Assembly (NCBI GenBank): GCA_949300145.1 | Contig: CASGDA010000002.1 | Span: 186,001-250,000, forward strand | DNA from: an uncultured Treponema sp. | GTDB lineage: Bacteria; Spirochaetota; Spirochaetia; Treponematales; Treponemataceae | Direction of reading: 5' to 3' | DNA: 64,000 nucleotides | Part shown: piece by piece, positions 48,551-55,573 of the stretch | Layout: each line of letters opens with the position of its first letter | Numbering within the stretch: the first letter of the stretch is position 1 | Position numbers and translations under genes: made by a program | The notes under the pieces: generated by a model | Told to the model about the DNA's origin: nothing | The model's input: only the letters and a program-made list of their open reading frames with translations | Databases searched by the model: none

Positions 48551-48595
48551 AAACATGCCTGGATTCGGTGTTTCTGCTTTAAACCAGGCATGTTT
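48551..48595 (+). terminator. Hairpin after ferredoxin gene
   Basis: Perfect 12-bp inverted repeat AAACATGCCTGG (48551-48562) and CCAGGCATGTTT (48584-48595) with a 21-nt loop. It ends in TTT but has no long T tract, so it may terminate weakly or protect the mRNA 3' end. Confidence 0.55.
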
Positions 48596-48636
48596 ATCTC
48601 CGCAGTATTCCAATTTAACAGTGACAACCACCGCCC

Positions 48637-49077
48637 ATGTCTGTTTTTAAACGCATTCTGAATGGATACCGTTCCATTTTAGGGGGTATTTCCAGGTTTA
48701 TTCTGCTCCTTGGTTTTTGCACGCTTACAGGATTCCTTGTATCCTATCCGGCATGGAAGCTGGCGGAAACAAAACCCCGGCTGTTTACAGCCGTTTTTCT
48801 TACGGCGGCGGCGGCGGTGATATTGTTTTTCCTTTTCAGGCATTTCCTCTTATCCTGGAGGACAAATCCAAGGCTTTTCATATTGAAAACAGCTGGAATT
48901 CTGACACTTCTGGCGGGATTCACCCTTTTTGTCTGGCAGACATATTCAAGACGTCCTGTCCTTGCATGTGTTCTGCTGGTGGTTTCAGTCATTGCCTACG
49001 GAATCATAAGGTTCGGTTTATCCGGAATAAAATCAGACACGGAAGCGGAGGCATTCCCTGAAGAAAAATCCGTTTAA
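48637..49077 (+). CDS. Small integral membrane protein
   Basis: 146-residue protein with four hydrophobic segments (FILLLGFCTLTGFLVSY, LFTAVFLTAAAAVILFFLF, LKTAGILTLLAGFTLFV, VLACVLLVVSVIAYGII), a basic N-terminus and an acidic C-terminal tail. I do not recognise the family. The start at 48637 lacks a Shine-Dalgarno. It overlaps the start of the LysM/M23 peptidase gene by 20 nt, and the GGAGG of that gene lies within its last codons, so the two are probably coupled and act together in the envelope. Confidence 0.72.
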   Translation: MSVFKRILNGYRSILGGISRFILLLGFCTLTGFLVSYPAWKLAETKPRLFTAVFLTAAAAVILFFLFRHFLLSWRTNPRLFILKTAGILTLLAGFTLFVWQTYSRRPVLACVLLVVSVIAYGIIRFGLSGIKSDTEAEAFPEEKSV

Positions 49078-50074
49078 AAGGGCGGAATGTCCTGAAAAAA
49101 TCCCGGGGAAAATAAAAGCAGCTGGTTATGCAGGTTATACAAAAAGCGGCGTTTTTCTGCGCCTGACATTACTTGTCTCCGTATTTATTCTGGTACAATC
49201 CCTGCAGGGTCAAATCCATGGAGCGGATTTTTCTTCCAGACTGCCGAAAATCGAAAAACTCGCCCATTATGACCCTGTATTCAGACAATACACGGAAGAC
49301 GTAAAAAATGCCCGCAGAATCCTTGCCGCGGAAAAATCCCCGGAAGAAACCGCGGGAAATATCAGCTTTTATTCGTATTCGGCGGAAAAAGGAGAAAGCC
49401 TTTTTTCCCTGGCCGCCAGATGTTCGGTTCCATATGAAAGCATAGCTACCCTGAATAGAATTGAAAACGCCTCGGAAAGCATAGAAGGGGAAACCCTGAT
49501 CCTGCCGTCCATGCCGGGTTTATACATTCCGGAAACGCCTTCCTCCGCATTTGAGAAATTACTGCTCTCAGGCATGGAAACGTCAATCCAAGCGGTAAAC
49601 ACTGTACGGCTTAATATAAACGGAACAGGTTTCTTCTGTCTCCCGGGGATACAGCTCGACAGCACGGCAAGAACATTTTTCCTCATAAAAACAATGCGTT
49701 TCCCCCTGCCGGAAGGGATTTTAACTTCAAAATACGGAAGCAGAATCAATCCTGTAACCGGGAACAGGGTTTTCCACAGAGGGATAGATCTGGCGGCTCC
49801 TGAGGGCACACCGGTGTTTGCATGCGCCGACGGGGAAGTCACGGAAAGCGGATACAGCCACATCTACGGAAATTATATAATAATCAGGCATCAGGGAGGA
49901 AGGGAAAGCCTTTACGGACATTTGAGCGAAAAAAAAATAAAGTTGCACGATACTGTTAAATCAGGTAGTATTATAGGGAATGTAGGTTCTACAGGACAGT
50001 CAACAGGACCGCATCTTCATTTTGAAATCCACGAGAATGGAATTCCAAAAGACCCGGAAGGATTGCTTCAGTAA
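49058..50074 (+). CDS. LysM-M23 peptidoglycan endopeptidase, non-AUG (CTG) start
   Basis: 338-residue envelope protein. The frame contains a basic start (KKNPFKR), a hydrophobic signal segment (VFLRLTLLVSVFILVQSLQG), a LysM domain (FYSYSAEKGESLFSLAARC to GETLILPSM) and an M23/LytM peptidase: SRINPVTGNRVFHRGIDLA, YGHLSEKKI and GPHLHFEIHENG. The zinc ligands (H and D of HRGID, HLH) are intact. There is no ATG, GTG or TTG before 49511, which would remove signal and LysM. A CTG at 49058 lies 6 nt after a GGAGG (49047-49051). M23 enzymes cut or activate cutting of peptidoglycan cross-links. Confidence 0.82.
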   Translation: MKKNPFKRAECPEKIPGKIKAAGYAGYTKSGVFLRLTLLVSVFILVQSLQGQIHGADFSSRLPKIEKLAHYDPVFRQYTEDVKNARRILAAEKSPEETAGNISFYSYSAEKGESLFSLAARCSVPYESIATLNRIENASESIEGETLILPSMPGLYIPETPSSAFEKLLLSGMETSIQAVNTVRLNINGTGFFCLPGIQLDSTARTFFLIKTMRFPLPEGILTSKYGSRINPVTGNRVFHRGIDLAAPEGTPVFACADGEVTESGYSHIYGNYIIIRHQGGRESLYGHLSEKKIKLHDTVKSGSIIGNVGSTGQSTGPHLHFEIHENGIPKDPEGLLQ

Positions 50075-50088
50075 CGGTATTTTACAAA

Positions 50089-51114
50089 ATGAAAGAAATA
50101 TTTAAATTTAAAACTGTATTTTTAATTGCAAGTATCTGCTTTCTTGTTTTCGGAGAGGGAAGGCTCAGCGGGGAAAATTTCCGTGTGACCAAAGCCCATA
50201 CAATCCGTTTTCCGAGCGTCAATCTTGAGGCAGAGACTGTAAATCTGGGATACAACGACGGGGTTGCCCTGGTTTTACCAGAGGATTTGACTTTCATAAA
50301 AGCCGTGGAATTCGAAATAAAAACACCTAAAAATGTCCTCCAATATCCGGGAGGAATGGCCTACGGCATATATACAAACCTTTCCGGTCTGCCTGACGGG
50401 GAAATATTCGATTTCAGCGGAGACCAGATTGTCATTGAAATTCTGCCGTCAAAGCTTACTTTTGCCCTTCAAATTCCTCTGAGGGAAAATCACGGGCTGA
50501 AATCGGATCCGTACACGGTTGTGATGGACCAGATAAAGCCGGAAAACAGCGGCGACCTGTTTTTCAGGTTGTTCCCGGTTATGAAGGGAATGCCGGAAGA
50601 AGTTGAAAACGCGCTTTTCCAGGTGAAAATAAAGCCGGTTCTGATTGATGAGGGCGGTTTCAAACTCAACATAAAATACACCGATGTTTCCGAACAAAAT
50701 GACGGAGGCCGGAAAGACATTTTACCCAGCGTAATAATAGACGAGGTTCCTGTCTTAAATCCGGATGAAATGCAGCTCCTGATGCCCGGAAGCCACCACC
50801 TGGCTGTATCCGCGGAAAAATACCGCACGGAAATCCGTGTTTTTACGGTGGAACAGGCAAAAATCACTGAATTAACCGTTGAGATGAAGGATACAGCCCC
50901 GACGGTCGTCTTCGCAGGACCGGATAATGCTGAAATCCTGCTGGACGGAGAAAAGGTTGATAATCCACGGGAAGTCACGAAAATAAAACCCGGAAAACAC
51001 ACGGTGGTGTTCTCCGTAGGAGATTATAAACTTCAAAAACAGTTCACCGCGGAAGAAGGAAGGGATTATTCAGTGTCAATGACGGTTGACGCTGAAATAA
51101 TGGAATTGGAATAA
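50089..51114 (+). CDS. Exported protein with C-terminal PEGA-like domain
   Basis: 341-residue protein with an N-terminal signal (KTVFLIASICFLVFGEG). The last third has two PEGA-like modules, a surface domain named from a P-E-G-A motif: VVFAGPDNAEILLDGEKV, then IKPGKHTVVFSVGDYKLQ, with a parallel set at PGSHHLAVSAEKYRTEI. The first 200 residues form beta-rich repeats without a known family. The protein is probably periplasmic or surface exposed. It begins 14 nt after the M23 peptidase gene; the Shine-Dalgarno is weak. The small-RNA locus begins right after its stop. Confidence 0.75.
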   Translation: MKEIFKFKTVFLIASICFLVFGEGRLSGENFRVTKAHTIRFPSVNLEAETVNLGYNDGVALVLPEDLTFIKAVEFEIKTPKNVLQYPGGMAYGIYTNLSGLPDGEIFDFSGDQIVIEILPSKLTFALQIPLRENHGLKSDPYTVVMDQIKPENSGDLFFRLFPVMKGMPEEVENALFQVKIKPVLIDEGGFKLNIKYTDVSEQNDGGRKDILPSVIIDEVPVLNPDEMQLLMPGSHHLAVSAEKYRTEIRVFTVEQAKITELTVEMKDTAPTVVFAGPDNAEILLDGEKVDNPREVTKIKPGKHTVVFSVGDYKLQKQFTAEEGRDYSVSMTVDAEIMELE

Positions 51115-51273
51115 AATTCCGGAGGTTTTAAATAACGAAACAACGTTTTCAGCTTAAGAAAAATCCGGCGGCCTCCGATAAATAAGTATCGGGCGATCAG
51201 GTTCCCTCCCACCCACTGGTCGTCCGATAGCCTGATGGGCGGGCCGGTATGTCTTGTACCGGCTCTTTTTTTT
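51115..51273 (+). ncRNA. Candidate small RNA with C-rich hairpin loop
   Basis: Gap of 205 nt with strong RNA structure. A 14-bp stem pairs 51187-51200 with 51216-51229 (two G-U pairs) and holds a 15-nt loop, 51201-51215, containing CCCTCCCACCC. A mutually exclusive smaller hairpin pairs CCGATA (51175-51180) with TATCGG (51187-51192). A strong terminator follows (51243-51273). The CCTCCC of the loop is complementary to Shine-Dalgarno GGGAGG, as in C-rich loops of trans-acting small RNAs. The 5' end is unsure: weak promoter-like boxes TTGGAA (51106) and TAAATA (51129) would start it near 51140, or it may be cut from the PEGA mRNA. Confidence 0.6.
51243..51273 (+). terminator. Intrinsic terminator of the small-RNA locus
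   Basis: GCCGGTA (51243-51249) and TACCGGC (51257-51263) with a 7-nt loop, followed by TCTTTTTTTT. Confidence 0.92.
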
Positions 51274-51283
51274 CCTTATACCG

Positions 51284-51312
51284 TTGTAACGTTGGGATTA
51301 ATGTTTTATTAT
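51284..51312 (+). promoter_or_regulatory. Promoter of PBP1A gene, predicted leaderless
   Basis: TTGTAA (51284-51289), 17-nt spacer, TATTAT (51307-51312). Seven bases (ACGGATT) separate it from the ATG at 51320, and there is no Shine-Dalgarno. Confidence 0.65.
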
Positions 51313-51319
51313 ACGGATT

Positions 51320-54205
51320 ATGGCGAATAAAAAGAAAAAGCTTGCAACGGTTCTATGCATCCTGCTGTTAATCATATCAATACTGACAGGGGCGTGTCTC
51401 GGTCTGTCCCTGGCCATGACGGCGAACCTTAAAAATACAGAAAATTTCACCGGATTCAATCCGGATCTGCCGACCAGAATTCTCGATGTGCACGGAAACC
51501 TCATAACGGAATTCGCCGCGGAAGAAAAGCGCGAAATGATAACATTGGATCAACTGCCGCGTCATATGATAGACGCACTGTTGACCAGGGAAGACCAGAT
51601 TTTCTATGAACACAAAGGATTCAGCATAAAAGCAATTGCCCGCGCGTTTTTCGGGGTTCTTACCGGGCGTTCCCTCGGAGGAGGAAGCACCATAACACAA
51701 CAGCTTGCCGGTACTTTATATCTGGACAGAAGCGAAAGAACGGTTACGCGTAAAATAAAAGAATTGTGGTGGGCCCTTCAGCTTGAAAGAAGATACTCCA
51801 AGGACGAAATCCTTGAACTTTACCTGAATAAAATGTACTTCGGGGGCGGAACCTACGGAGTAAACGCCGCCTCCAGATTTTACTTCGGACACCCGGCGAC
51901 AGAGATAACACCGGCGGAAGCCGCGATTCTGGTGGTGCAGCTTTCAAATCCGGCTTATTATAATCCGTTCAACCATCCCAACCGGGCCATGGACAGACAG
52001 AAGGAAGTATTACGGCAGATGGTTTCCCTGGGATATCTTGACCAGGAAACAGCCGACAAGTCTTTTGACGATTACTGGGCGACATTCGATTACACGAGGA
52101 CAGATTCATCAGTATGGCTCAACAGGGATGACAAGGCCAGATGGTTCTCGGAGTATGTCCGGAGGGAACTCGAACAGATGATGTACGGCACGATGGACTT
52201 GTACTCCGGAGGCTATACAGTGCACACGACACTGGATCTGGCCCATCAGCAGGCGGCCGATGAGGTGATGACGGAATACATAAAGGAAGCAAACAAGCGT
52301 TTCCAGGAAACCAGCTCTTCCAGATTCGCCAGGGGTGACCAGTACGCTGAAATAACAGAGCTCATCGCCCTTACCTTTGACTTTCCGCAGCTTGCTGTTT
52401 CCGCGGAGCGTACACATGTAAAAACACTGGCCCGCTACAGAAACGAGATAAATCCCGTAACGGACATTATGAGCCTTTTGTGCGGACTGGATTCCCTGAA
52501 AATAATGTGTAATATCTCCAACGCCGAATCCCAGAAAGCCCAGGCAAAAAGCACTGTGGAAGGAGCCCTTGTAACACTTGAAAACGATTCAGGCTATATA
52601 ACGGCACTTGTGGGTGGAAGCCAGTTCAACCAGTCCAACCAGATTATCAGGGCAACCCAGGCGAGGGTACAGCCGGGAAGCTCTTTCAAACCCCTGGTCT
52701 ATTCAGCCGCAATAGACACCAGAAAATATACAGCAGGAACAATGCTCAACGATACTCCTGTTGTTTTTTACAACGAAGACGGTGTGCCCTACACTCCCCT
52801 GAATTTCCGCGGCGAATGGAAGGGGACTGTTTTACTGTGGGAAGCGCTGGCCACATCCATGAACGTTCCCACGGTCAGGCTTCTGGACGGGATAGGTTTT
52901 GACGCGGTTATAAACAGGGCGGCCGCGCTCTTAGGATATACAGACAAGGAAGAGATAGAAAGGGTTTTCCCCAGGGTTTACTCCCTTGCGCTGGGGGTCA
53001 TAAGTGTTTCTCCCCTGCAAATGGCAAAAGCTTTTGCGACCTTTGCAAACCAGGGGAAAGAGGTGACACCTATAGCCATCCGTTCAGTGGAAGACCGGCA
53101 CGGCCGGTTAATAATAGACACGGAAAAAGAGCTCAGGCTTGAACAAAAGCGGAAGGGAGCATCCATACAGATTGTAAGTCCCCAAAACGCCTTTATTATG
53201 ACACAGCTTATGAGGAACACCTTCTCGGAAGGTACGCTGGGAAGTGTATATTGGAGCGGAATGCTTTCCTACCGGGATTCAAACGGAAAAAGATACACAA
53301 TGCCGGCGGCAGGAAAGACGGGAACAACCCAGAACTGGAGGGACGCATGGACAGTGGGCTTCACGCCTTACTACACGACAGCCATCTGGTTCGGTTTTGA
53401 CAAGCCCGGATATTCCCTTGGGTTAAGGTCTACGGGCGCGACACTGGCTGGTCCGGCATGGGGTAAATATATGGATAAAATCCATGAGGGACTGCCTTAC
53501 AGGGATTTTGTAAAACCGCAGACAGGTTTGATTGAAGCCACAGTATGCCGGAAGTCGGGCCTTCTGCGTGCAGAGGAATGCAACGAAGGCTCAATAAAGC
53601 TTTATTTTCTGGAAGGAACCCAGCCGACCCAGTACTGCGAATATCACGCGAATAACGCAGCCCTGAAACGGACCGCAATTGACAGACTTCAGGACGAATC
53701 CTATTTGACAGGAAGGAAGCCCCTTACGATTAAAGAAGGGGGACTTATCCTTGATCCGGGAATTTTTGATGACCCGGAACCCAGCAAACAGGCCCAGGCA
53801 AAATTACGGAGGGCGGGAAGACTTAACACCACCGGATCGAGCCGTACAAGCACAAGAAGAAGCGGCACCGGATTCTCCGGACAGACACAGACAGATCCAA
53901 GCCTGGACAACGGGGAAACGGAGACCGGGGATCTGGCCGGAGAACCCGAAGAAAGCGGCGGACAGCCGGAAACAGGGGAAACAGGAAGCATTCATCAGGA
54001 TGATCCTGATAATATGCGGGATGAAGCGGACATTCAGGGCGATCCTGCGTCCCAGGGTGAAAACACCGCAACGGAGCAATCCAACCCTGACGAACCGCAA
54101 TCACAGGAACAGGAAACAAACGGAGCGGATGCAAATATTCCCGGGGAAGAAGCTGAAATTCCGGAACAGCCGGAACAACAGCCTTTCAACCCGCTGCTGG
54201 AATAA
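51320..54205 (+). CDS. Penicillin-binding protein 1A (bifunctional)
   Basis: 961-residue peptidoglycan synthase. After a membrane anchor (LATVLCILLLIISILTGA) comes the GT51 glycosyltransferase (LLTREDQIFYEHKGFS with its catalytic glutamate, GRSLGGGSTITQQLAG, IKELWWALQLERRYSK). The transpeptidase motifs are SSFK in QPGSSFKPLVYSA, SMN in ATSMNVP and KTGTT. The last 150 residues are acidic, proline- and glutamine-rich and of low complexity (GEPEESGGQPETGETG, part of a longer run), unlike most PBP1A. Length without this tail is normal. The promoter sits directly before the ATG. The parB-like gene follows after 36 nt. Confidence 0.95.
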   Translation: MANKKKKLATVLCILLLIISILTGACLGLSLAMTANLKNTENFTGFNPDLPTRILDVHGNLITEFAAEEKREMITLDQLPRHMIDALLTREDQIFYEHKGFSIKAIARAFFGVLTGRSLGGGSTITQQLAGTLYLDRSERTVTRKIKELWWALQLERRYSKDEILELYLNKMYFGGGTYGVNAASRFYFGHPATEITPAEAAILVVQLSNPAYYNPFNHPNRAMDRQKEVLRQMVSLGYLDQETADKSFDDYWATFDYTRTDSSVWLNRDDKARWFSEYVRRELEQMMYGTMDLYSGGYTVHTTLDLAHQQAADEVMTEYIKEANKRFQETSSSRFARGDQYAEITELIALTFDFPQLAVSAERTHVKTLARYRNEINPVTDIMSLLCGLDSLKIMCNISNAESQKAQAKSTVEGALVTLENDSGYITALVGGSQFNQSNQIIRATQARVQPGSSFKPLVYSAAIDTRKYTAGTMLNDTPVVFYNEDGVPYTPLNFRGEWKGTVLLWEALATSMNVPTVRLLDGIGFDAVINRAAALLGYTDKEEIERVFPRVYSLALGVISVSPLQMAKAFATFANQGKEVTPIAIRSVEDRHGRLIIDTEKELRLEQKRKGASIQIVSPQNAFIMTQLMRNTFSEGTLGSVYWSGMLSYRDSNGKRYTMPAAGKTGTTQNWRDAWTVGFTPYYTTAIWFGFDKPGYSLGLRSTGATLAGPAWGKYMDKIHEGLPYRDFVKPQTGLIEATVCRKSGLLRAEECNEGSIKLYFLEGTQPTQYCEYHANNAALKRTAIDRLQDESYLTGRKPLTIKEGGLILDPGIFDDPEPSKQAQAKLRRAGRLNTTGSSRTSTRRSGTGFSGQTQTDPSLDNGETETGDLAGEPEESGGQPETGETGSIHQDDPDNMRDEADIQGDPASQGENTATEQSNPDEPQSQEQETNGADANIPGEEAEIPEQPEQQPFNPLLE

Positions 54206-54241
54206 ACATGAACAGCCTGGTAAAACGGAGGAAAAAGGAAA

Positions 54242-54670
54242 ATGAATATTCCCGTTGACGCTATAAAAATAAAAAAGCGGGTCAGAAAAAATCCAGGGGA
54301 TATAAATTCCTTAGTTGAAAGCATAAAACACTACGGTCTTTTGAATCCGATAACAATAAACGAAAAAAACGAGCTTATCGCCGGAGAAAGACGCCTTCAG
54401 GCTGTAAAGCAGCTTGGATGGCATACTATTCCTGTTGTTGTCATCCACAACGCTGATTCTGTATCCGCCCTTGAAATCGAGATTGAAGAAAACGTACAGC
54501 GCTCGGATTTCACGGAAGAAGAATTGATGAAAGCATACATAAAACTGAACAAAATGAAAAATCCGGGGGTTTTTGCCAGACTGTTTACATTCATTATGGA
54601 TATTTTAAAAAAAATATTAAAAAATATCCGCCGGTTGTTCCGCGGGGCAAAAAAAAATGAAAATCAGTGA
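54242..54670 (+). CDS. Orphan ParB-like domain protein with amphipathic C-terminal helix
   Basis: 142-residue protein. Residues 1-100 are a ParB N-terminal domain: VRKNPGDINSLVESIKHYG, LLNPITINEKNELIAGERR (the GERR box) and IEENVQRSDFTEEE (the ENxQR box), so CTP binding is plausible. It lacks the helix-turn-helix and dimer domain of chromosomal ParB. Instead it ends in a helix with regular hydrophobic and basic faces (VFARLFTFIMDILKKILKN), which looks like a membrane-binding helix. No parA is adjacent. AAGGAAAA precedes the ATG. It overlaps metF by 14 nt. Confidence 0.8.
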   Translation: MNIPVDAIKIKKRVRKNPGDINSLVESIKHYGLLNPITINEKNELIAGERRLQAVKQLGWHTIPVVVIHNADSVSALEIEIEENVQRSDFTEEELMKAYIKLNKMKNPGVFARLFTFIMDILKKILKNIRRLFRGAKKNENQ

Positions 54671-55529
54671 AATCATAACACGTAAAAAAATGCTTTTGTC
54701 ATTTGAAATTTTTCCTCCAAAAAAAGACACCGGACTTGAATCCGTATTCGCATGTGCAGACGAATTGTGCCGCTGCAACCCGGATTTTATCAGCGTAACT
54801 TACGGAGCGGGAGGCGGAACCTCAGACTACACCGTTGAAATAGCTTCCCGCATAAAGGAAAACGGAACGCCTCCCCTGGCCCATCTTACCTGCCTTTCAT
54901 CTACAAAAGAAAAGGTCAGGAGTGTCATAAAAGCTTTCAAAGAAAAGAAAATAGAAAACATCCTCGCCCTCAGGGGAGACAGACCGCAGGATCCGGGCTT
55001 TACTCCGCCGGAAGATTTTCATTATGCCAGCGAATTAATCAGGGAAATTATCGCAGAAGGTGATTTCTGTATAGGAGGAGCATGCTATCCTGAAGGCCAT
55101 CCTGAAAGCGGCAACAGGGAAAAGGATTTGGAGAACCTGAAAAAGAAGGTTGACGCGGGATGTTCTTTTTTAACGACGCAGATGATTTTTGACAATACAA
55201 TGCTATACAGCTTCATCAGCAGGGCCAGGCGAATAGGAATAAATATCCCGATATTTGCGGGAATTATGCCGATTACAAACGCTTCACAACTGAGGCGGAT
55301 GCTGGATTTATCAAACGCATATCTTCCGCCTAAATTCCTTGCGCTGGTGGACCGCTTTGAAAAAGACCAGAAAGCCATGGAGCAGGCAGGAATCGCATAC
55401 GCCACGGATCAAATAATAGATTTAATAACAAACGGCGCGGATGGAATACATATCTATGCCATGAACAAACCCGGAATCGTCGGGAAAATAGTGGAAAACA
55501 TATCGGCAATTTTAGATGCCTCCAGATAA
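54657..55529 (+). CDS. metF: Methylenetetrahydrofolate reductase
   Basis: 290-residue MetF. It reduces 5,10-methylene-THF to 5-methyl-THF for methionine synthesis or the acetyl-CoA pathway. Diagnostic segments are LLSFEIFPPKKDTGLES (catalytic glutamate), FISVTYGAGGGTSDYTVE, PLAHLTCLS, ILALRGDRPQDPGF, GGACYPEGHPES and FAGIMPITNASQLRRM. The FAD-dependent TIM barrel seems complete. It starts inside the upstream ParB-like gene, and its stop codon lies in a terminator hairpin. With [FeFe]-hydrogenases nearby, an acetogenic use is possible, but nothing here proves it. Confidence 0.95.
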   Translation: MKISEIITRKKMLLSFEIFPPKKDTGLESVFACADELCRCNPDFISVTYGAGGGTSDYTVEIASRIKENGTPPLAHLTCLSSTKEKVRSVIKAFKEKKIENILALRGDRPQDPGFTPPEDFHYASELIREIIAEGDFCIGGACYPEGHPESGNREKDLENLKKKVDAGCSFLTTQMIFDNTMLYSFISRARRIGINIPIFAGIMPITNASQLRRMLDLSNAYLPPKFLALVDRFEKDQKAMEQAGIAYATDQIIDLITNGADGIHIYAMNKPGIVGKIVENISAILDASR

Positions 55530-55545
55530 GCCGGAGGCCTTTTCC
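55518..55545 (+). terminator. Terminator overlapping the metF stop
   Basis: GCCTCC (55518-55523) and GGAGGC (55533-55538) with the TAA in the loop, followed by CTTTTCC. The T tract is short. Confidence 0.6.
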
Positions 55546-55573
55546 GGACGCGCGACGTTTCAGTATTGCGACA

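Noticed and set aside
51115-51273. 6S RNA, SRP RNA, tmRNA or a known riboswitch
   Set aside because: The size, hairpin order and absence of known conserved loops (for example the SRP GGAA/AGCA site or tmRNA tRNA-like end) do not fit.
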